DNA from: Bacteroidota bacterium
GTDB lineage: Bacteria; Bacteroidota; Bacteroidia; Chitinophagales; Saprospiraceae
Assembly (NCBI GenBank): GCA_024642665.1
Contig: JAHEAR010000006.1
Coordinates: 41,416 to 105,415, forward strand
Direction of reading: 5' to 3'
Length of the DNA: 64,000 nucleotides
Under the pieces are notes generated by a model. That model was not told the origin of the DNA and ran no database searches. It was given only the letters and a program-made list of their open reading frames with translations. Made by a program: the position numbers and the translations under genes. Below are positions 63,996 through 64,000 of this stretch, piece by piece; positions within the stretch are counted from its first letter, which is position 1; each line of letters starts with the position of its first letter.

Positions 63996-64000
63996 TCCTT

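Noticed and set aside
1-64000. CRISPR arrays, tRNA or rRNA genes, prophage or integrase genes
   Set aside because: No regular repeat-spacer pattern, no cloverleaf-type sequence with CCA end, and no transposase, integrase or phage protein was found among the frames.

Overview
The window is chromosomal DNA from a member of the Bacteroidota, most likely a gliding, aerobic Saprospiraceae/Chitinophagales-type bacterium. The evidence is type IX secretion sorting domains (type A and type B), the gliding lipoprotein GldB, DUF5606 and DUF4286 proteins, a PorT-like barrel, many lipoproteins, almost no Shine-Dalgarno sequences, and repeated matches to the Bacteroidota -7 promoter element TAnnTTTG just upstream of genes. 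No tRNA, rRNA, CRISPR array, prophage or intact insertion sequence was seen.

Layout. 0.1-4.5 kb: a PLP-dependent D-amino-acid lyase-like gene and an Rrf2/NsrR-like regulator, divergent from a quinol-NO-reductase-family gene. 4.5-24 kb: a T9SS sialidase-like protein, ABC-F ATPase, a 45-aa membrane peptide, pyrD, dnaX, nadE, mscL, aconitase, a GCS2-CBS fusion, a fused 2-oxoacid dehydrogenase E1 with DUF5606, and recO. 24-32 kb: osmC, small membrane and lipoprotein genes, a decayed leucine-rich gene, two tandem cation/proton antiporters and a fatty acid desaturase. 32-46 kb: a 1921-aa T9SS type B protein, UMF1 transporter, LpxL-like acyltransferase, tatA, an OmpH/Skp chaperone and a 1119-aa FG-GAP lipoprotein. 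45-51 kb: a site-2 protease, acyl-CoA dehydrogenase, DUF4286, and a DtxR/MntR-regulated metal-uptake operon that lacks a permease gene. 51-64 kb: S9 peptidase, T9SS protein, beta-lactamase-like hydrolase with TPRs, cytochrome c-like lipoprotein, C-terminal processing protease, nadC, PorT-like barrel, gldB and a 2-oxoglutarate oxygenase-like gene.

Main result. The protein at 2006-4396 looks like a quinol NO reductase, but its active site is altered in a specific pattern. One FeB-ligand His is Asn, the second-shell Glu is Gln, and all four quinol-binding positions (His, Glu, Phe, Asp) are replaced. This is the pattern described for putative nitric oxide dismutase (Nod), which would convert 2 NO to N2 + O2. 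Its promoter holds a 9-bp inverted repeat around a TAnnTTTG box, next to a divergent Rrf2 gene with a three-Cys cluster. Together these suggest an NO-sensing, NO-dismutating unit in a Bacteroidota genome.

Other notable points are -7 boxes 4-7 nt before several start codons (probably leaderless mRNAs), a palindromic operator over the mntR promoter, REP-like hairpin elements, a 40-bp perfect palindrome, and a heptad tandem repeat after gldB. Functions are assigned by reading motifs in the translated sequence; no database search was possible.
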